DNA of 64,000 bases. Origin: Roseburia hominis. Its GTDB lineage: Bacteria; Bacillota; Clostridia; Lachnospirales; Lachnospiraceae. The first letter of the stretch is position 1; the number at the start of each line of letters is the position of its first letter. Positions 60,350 to 64,000 of the stretch are shown one piece after another. The stretch lies in contig CP159990.1 in assembly GCA_040702975.1 (NCBI GenBank), positions 2,976,001 through 3,040,000 on the forward strand. The letters run 5' to 3'. The translations under genes and the position numbers were made by a program. The notes below the pieces were generated by a model. The model was not told where the DNA came from. It did not search any database and saw nothing but the letters and a program-made list of their open reading frames with translations.

Positions 60350-61717
60350 CTAGATGTGGAACAGCGTCTTCAGCTCGTCTTCCTTCAAATCTGTACCGAT
60401 CACACAAATACGTCCTGTATAATCCGGCTGTCCTTCCCGCACCTCATATTCCTCCGGAACCATGTCGAACTGCTTCCAGGTTCCGTTTTCCATCTGTACG
60501 ATTCCCTTCGCACGGAGAATAGTGCCGTATCCTTCAGTCTCTGATAACGCTTTCAAAATGAAATCCATCTCCGTCTCCGTATACTTATGCGCCGTCTCCT
60601 TGCCCCAGCTCGTGAAGATCTCATCTGCATGATGATGACCGTCATGATGGTGATGGCCACATCCACACTCGCCGTCGTGATGATGATGTTCATGCTCTTC
60701 GTCATGGTGATGGCCACAACCGCACGCACCGTCGTGATGACGGTGTTCATGCTCCTCGTCATGGTGATGGCCGCAGCCGCATTCTCCGTTATGATGGTGT
60801 TCATGTTCCTCGTCATGGTGATGGCCACAGCCACATTCTCCGTCATGATGGTGCTCATGCTCCTCGTCATGGTGGTGTCCGCAGCCACACTCGCCGTCAT
60901 GGTGATGGTGCTCATGCTCCTCGTCATGGTGGTGTCCGCAGCCACACTCCTCGTCATGATGATGTGCTTCGCCATGATGTTCCAGGCAACCCTCGTCACC
61001 ATATTCATGTCCGCATTCCACTCCGTGATGATGACCACATTCACCCTCATGGTGATGCTCATGGCAGCACTCGTCGTCATGATGGTGGTCATGCGCATGA
61101 AGCAGCTCCTCGATCTCCGCTCCCTGCTCCAGTGCGCGCAGGATCGCATCTTTTCCAAGCTCGTCCCATGGAGTCGTGATAATCGCCGCCTCCTGGTTCT
61201 TCTCGCGGAGCAGATGAACACAGCTCTCGATCTTCTCGTTTGTCATCATCTGCGTCCGGCTCATCACGATCGTAGAAGCATGCTCCACCTGATTGCTGAA
61301 AAATTCACCGAAATTCTTCAGGTACACCTTCGCCTTCTTTCCGTCCACAACGGTGATCCGCCCGCTGATCCCAATATCCGCTTCCGCCTTGACACCCTCG
61401 ATGGCTTTCACAACATCGGACAGCTTGCCCACTCCGGACGGCTCAATGATTACACGATCCGGCTGATATTCTGAAAGAACCTGCTGAAGTGCCTTGCTGA
61501 AATCACCTACAAGCGTACAACAGATGCAGCCTGAATTCATTTCTGTGATCTCTACTCCGGCATCTTTCAAAAATCCACCGTCAATGCCGATCTCTCCAAA
61601 TTCATTCTCGATCAGCACCAATTTTTCTCCCGGAAATACTTCCTCAATCAGTTTCTTAATAAATGTTGTCTTTCCGGCACCCAAAAAACCTGAAATAATA
61701 TCTACTTTAGTCATCAT
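60350..61717 (-). CDS. COG0523 (CobW-type) GTPase with a His/Cys-rich repeat insertion
   Basis: The 455-residue protein has Walker A SGFLGAGKTTFIKKL (9-23), the metal motif NSGCICCTLV (CxCC, 64-67) and a CobW-type C-terminal domain (about 365-455). Between residues 207 and 364 lies an insertion, about two-fifths His, with repeats of 18-19 residues (GECGCGHHHDEEHEHHHHD-type) and two Cys per repeat. COG0523 members insert or chaperone metals, often Zn or Co, and His-rich loops store them. The repeat units are nearly identical in protein and in DNA. Co-transcribed with the next GTPase. Zinc or nickel handling is inferred. Confidence 0.85.
   Translation of the reverse strand: MMTKVDIISGFLGAGKTTFIKKLIEEVFPGEKLVLIENEFGEIGIDGGFLKDAGVEITEMNSGCICCTLVGDFSKALQQVLSEYQPDRVIIEPSGVGKLSDVVKAIEGVKAEADIGISGRITVVDGKKAKVYLKNFGEFFSNQVEHASTIVMSRTQMMTNEKIESCVHLLREKNQEAAIITTPWDELGKDAILRALEQGAEIEELLHAHDHHHDDECCHEHHHEGECGHHHGVECGHEYGDEGCLEHHGEAHHHDEECGCGHHHDEEHEHHHHDGECGCGHHHDEEHEHHHDGECGCGHHHDEEHEHHHNGECGCGHHHDEEHEHRHHDGACGCGHHHDEEHEHHHHDGECGCGHHHHDGHHHADEIFTSWGKETAHKYTETEMDFILKALSETEGYGTILRAKGIVQMENGTWKQFDMVPEEYEVREGQPDYTGRICVIGTDLKEDELKTLFHI
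60626..60952 (-). repeat. Tandem ~57-bp coding repeats of the His/Cys-rich insertion
   Basis: Five full and one partial unit of 54-57 bp encode residues 256-366 of the GTPase. Units differ at a few bases, consistent with recent expansion by slippage or recombination. The copy number may vary between strains. Confidence 0.8.
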
Positions 61718-61828
61718 ATTCCCTCTTTTCTATTCTATGTTTTCCATATAAATCCGGACTCATACCCGGTTATTTGTTGCTTCCGAAAGTAATATATCAC
61801 AAATGTCAAAAAGATGCAAATAAATGGC

Positions 61829-61857
61829 TTGTTTATCGATTATGATTAGTGTATAAT
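61829..61857 (+). promoter_or_regulatory. Promoter of the small P-loop protein gene
   Basis: TTGTTT (61829-61834), 17-base spacer, TATAAT (61852-61857), 61 bases before the start. The opposite direction toward the GTPase gene has no obvious promoter. Confidence 0.6.
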
Positions 61858-61918
61858 AGACCCAACAGAAAAAGTACCATTTTTAGTACAAATATACATA
61901 AAAAGGAGACTTGACGAT

Positions 61919-62341
61919 ATGGTAAATTTATTAACAGGCCCAAAGGGCAGTGGAAAGACACAGCAGATGATTGAACGCGCGAATGAGGCAGTAAAGAATT
62001 GTGACGGACACGTATTCTTTATTAAGAAGAGCCACCGCGATACATACAGCCTGTCTTTCAACATCAGAGCAATCTGCATGGACGACTATGATGTAATCCA
62101 GACCGCAGATGAATACCTCGGATTCATTTACGGTATGAGCAGTGCTGACCATGATATCCAGGCCATCTTCATCGACGGTATCCTGAAACATGCCAATATC
62201 ACATTAGAGAGTATGCCGCACTTTATTGAAAAGTTGAAAAAACTCTCCAAAGACTGCGAGATTGATTTCTATGTAAGCGTAAGCGCAACCAACGAGCAGC
62301 TCGGTGATATAGACATGAACGACTGCCAAATCCTCAACTAA
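61919..62341 (+). CDS. Small P-loop NTPase
   Basis: The 140-residue protein begins MVNLLTGPKGSGKTQQMIERANE, a Walker A motif at residues 7-15, and has a Walker-B-like hydrophobic strand QAIFIDGIL (about residues 80-88). No other domain is evident. AAGGAG lies 10 bases before the ATG. It is a single-gene unit with its own promoter and terminator. Related small ATPases are seen in Lachnospiraceae, but I do not know the function. A role in ATP-dependent switching is all that can be inferred. Confidence 0.65.
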   Translation: MVNLLTGPKGSGKTQQMIERANEAVKNCDGHVFFIKKSHRDTYSLSFNIRAICMDDYDVIQTADEYLGFIYGMSSADHDIQAIFIDGILKHANITLESMPHFIEKLKKLSKDCEIDFYVSVSATNEQLGDIDMNDCQILN

Positions 62342-62358
62342 ATATCGACAAATTTTAA

Positions 62359-62396
62359 AGGACAGTTACTTCTCACTCGTAACTGTCCTGTTTTTT
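62359..62396 (+). terminator. Terminator after the small P-loop gene
   Basis: AGGACAGTTAC/GTAACTGTCCT perfect 11-bp stem (62359-62369, 62379-62389), followed by TTTTTT (62391-62396). It also marks the converging end of the membrane protein gene. Confidence 0.85.
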
Positions 62397-62494
62397 ATGG
62401 AAATCTTTTTATCCCTGATACTTTACATAACATGGACAGCGATTTCTCTTTCAATTCCATTCTTTCTTTTGTGCAAAGGCACTGCTGCCTGTCC

Positions 62495-64000
62495 CTACTC
62501 TTTCAAAGCAGTGACCGTATTCATCTTCTCGCCCTCTTTGTATTCCAGATTAATCTCATCTCCCACGTCATACCGGATAATTTCCACGAACTGTACTACC
62601 GGAATATCGTAAATCTCTTCCGAATCCGCAAGCATAATATAGTAATGCGAATTCCCTTCCACGACTCCCTGGGCAATCTTCGTGATCACACCCGACACCG
62701 TCTGAATCTCACGCTCATCTTTTTCCTCTTCCCTAAGTCCATTGGTAAGCAGGAGGTCATGATACTGCGCTTCACAGTCGCTGACCGTATCTCCAATCGC
62801 CACCACCTGGTATTTTTGGACATTTACCATCGCATATTTCTTTACCAGTCCCGCATCATCTTTGAGCGCCAGAAAATACGTCGGCTCACCGGATATGTTG
62901 AGGAGCAGCGGGAAGGTCGCCTGATAATGCAGGTTCTGGACCTGTCCTTCCGCAGAGTCCATGGCGGAATCCTCTATCGCTCCCTCGATCGGGTAGTACT
63001 TCGTCTCCATCGTCCGCTGATTCATCAAAACAAATCCAACGTTAGACTGGTCACTATTTACCGAAGTCACGCCAGTGTAGACCCACACATCGTCATCAAT
63101 TGCCAGAAAATTATACCCGTTCGTTGTCTTAAGGCAGTCCTTCTGGCTGAGCACACTGTTAAAGAAGCCGTGCTTTAAAGCCCCATAATAGTCATAGAGC
63201 TGTACCAGAAGATCCGCGGAATACGCCCGGTCAATCCATTGTGGAACATCTTCCACCTTATAATCCTTAAGCTCGCCCGTGATCGCATTACAGAGGACCA
63301 CACGCCCTACGGTCTCTCCGCCAAACAGGCCAATGTTGAATTTCTTCACCGGGGCGATCCAGTACGGAACTCCCTCATCATCGATCTCAAAACTCAGCTC
63401 GCCGTAAATATAGGTCGGGTGAGCAAAGCGAAGATGCCGGTACACATTTCTTCCAAAATGTTCACTGGTGGAATATTTCATACCTTCTTTTAATTTCACA
63501 AGCTCCGTCGTCTGACTGGCCATATCAAGCCTAATGTACGCCGGAATTCCGTCGCTGCGGTTCGTGAACCACTTAATCACGCTGGCGTATCTAAGCGGCG
63601 ACACCCGCACCGGCCGGTCCTGATAATTGATCTGGCTGTAAATATCGTCTACCTCGAACTGGGATACCATATCTGACATACTTCCCATCTTTCGATTACC
63701 GAGAAGCAGCGCGGAATCCCTGTCCAGAAGCGGAATCTGATCAAAGGACAGCTCTTCGATATCCTTCGTAAATTCGCCTTCCTCGACAGTCAAAAGCTGC
63801 TGATATTTCTTCGCATTGATGATCGGCGAGGACAGAAGGCTTCCCACAAGGTACACCGCAAGCAAAAGAAAAAAAAGTCCGAAAATCGCCCTGACCCCTT
63901 TCTCCTTCCTGACTTCCCGGAGGGAACTTAAATCACCTCTTCGCGCACCTTTCCGAAACGCATAGATCACGCCTGCTGCGGCCACAACAATTAAAATGAA
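62495..64000 (-). CDS. Large membrane-anchored protein of unknown function, 5' end outside the window
   Basis: The frame is open at the right edge; the visible part has about 502 codons. Near the N-terminus are a hydrophobic segment (FILIVVAAAGVIYAF), then a short basic stretch and a second TM (IFGLFFLLLAVYLVGSLLSS). The remaining ~430 residues are soluble and presumably extracytoplasmic, mixed alpha/beta, with no catalytic motif I recognise. A GTG near 63985 could start a shorter version but the hydrophobic segment upstream suggests the real start lies beyond the window. A CvpA-like name has been given to similar proteins in Lachnospiraceae, but I cannot confirm it. Confidence 0.6.
   Translation of the reverse strand, partial: FILIVVAAAGVIYAFRKGARRGDLSSLREVRKEKGVRAIFGLFFLLLAVYLVGSLLSSPIINAKKYQQLLTVEEGEFTKDIEELSFDQIPLLDRDSALLLGNRKMGSMSDMVSQFEVDDIYSQINYQDRPVRVSPLRYASVIKWFTNRSDGIPAYIRLDMASQTTELVKLKEGMKYSTSEHFGRNVYRHLRFAHPTYIYGELSFEIDDEGVPYWIAPVKKFNIGLFGGETVGRVVLCNAITGELKDYKVEDVPQWIDRAYSADLLVQLYDYYGALKHGFFNSVLSQKDCLKTTNGYNFLAIDDDVWVYTGVTSVNSDQSNVGFVLMNQRTMETKYYPIEGAIEDSAMDSAEGQVQNLHYQATFPLLLNISGEPTYFLALKDDAGLVKKYAMVNVQKYQVVAIGDTVSDCEAQYHDLLLTNGLREEEKDEREIQTVSGVITKIAQGVVEGNSHYYIMLADSEEIYDIPVVQFVEIIRYDVGDEINLEYKEGEKMNTVTALKE

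Noticed and set aside
60590..61474. Methionine/valine-rich plus-strand open frame and possible CRISPR-like repeats
   Set aside because: It is the antisense of the His-rich repeats; the repeat units are coding and have no spacers.
1..64000. tRNA, rRNA and CRISPR arrays
   Set aside because: No convincing candidates were seen by eye on either strand.

Overview
The window looks like a chromosome segment of a spore-forming, anaerobic, low-to-moderate-GC Clostridia bacterium, most likely of the Lachnospiraceae. The evidence is spoVT, a leuS T-box leader, a flavodiiron protein fused to rubredoxin, a UGA-encoded selenoprotein of the glycine-reductase family, Firmicutes-type Shine-Dalgarno sequences and intrinsic terminators. 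Most genes are on the minus strand in short operons.

Region 1 (1-6.5 kb) is a mannoside locus: a GH125 exo-alpha-mannosidase, a GH38 alpha-mannosidase, a YesL-type membrane protein and the start of a sensor kinase that runs off the left edge. Region 2 (6.6-13.1 kb) is the most notable part. It holds a GrdE-like proprotein, a GrdB-like selenoprotein (in-frame UGA at 10510-10512), two NhaC-family carriers and a GntR/FCD regulator. Two promoters of the same architecture carry a near-identical operator over the -10 box. This looks like substrate-specific component B of a Stickland-type reductase of unknown substrate; GrdA, GrdC, GrdD and the selenocysteine machinery are not in the window. Region 3 (13.2-22.3 kb) has a heterodimeric ABC exporter, a divergent LysR regulator, spoVT, an AbiE-like toxin-antitoxin pair flanked by two copies of the spoVT leader/promoter, and a four-domain flavodiiron protein. 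Region 4 (22.3-34.3 kb) holds a broken hipBA locus, an aldehyde/alcohol dehydrogenase pair, an operon with glutaminase, a radical SAM protein and a cysteine-cluster protein, yqeY, and a Septu-like (PtuA/PtuB) defence pair.

Region 5 (34.3-50.5 kb) holds an RND permease with a large coiled-coil insertion, a frameshifted DUF4317 gene, an IS91-type element with a tyrosine recombinase, a moxR-DUF58-transglutaminase operon, a site-2 protease, an atypical RpiB-like protein, and a candidate structured leader RNA before an HD-domain gene. Region 6 (50.5-64 kb) has an AT-rich scar with gene remnants, leuS with its T-box, an IS30-family element with a 13-bp target duplication, a YgjP peptidase, hicAB, recQ, two COG0523 GTPases (one with a His/Cys-rich tandem repeat), a small P-loop protein and a partial membrane protein at the right edge.

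All identifications come from reading the sequence and remembered family features; no database search was run. Promoters, operators and RNA structures are by eye.
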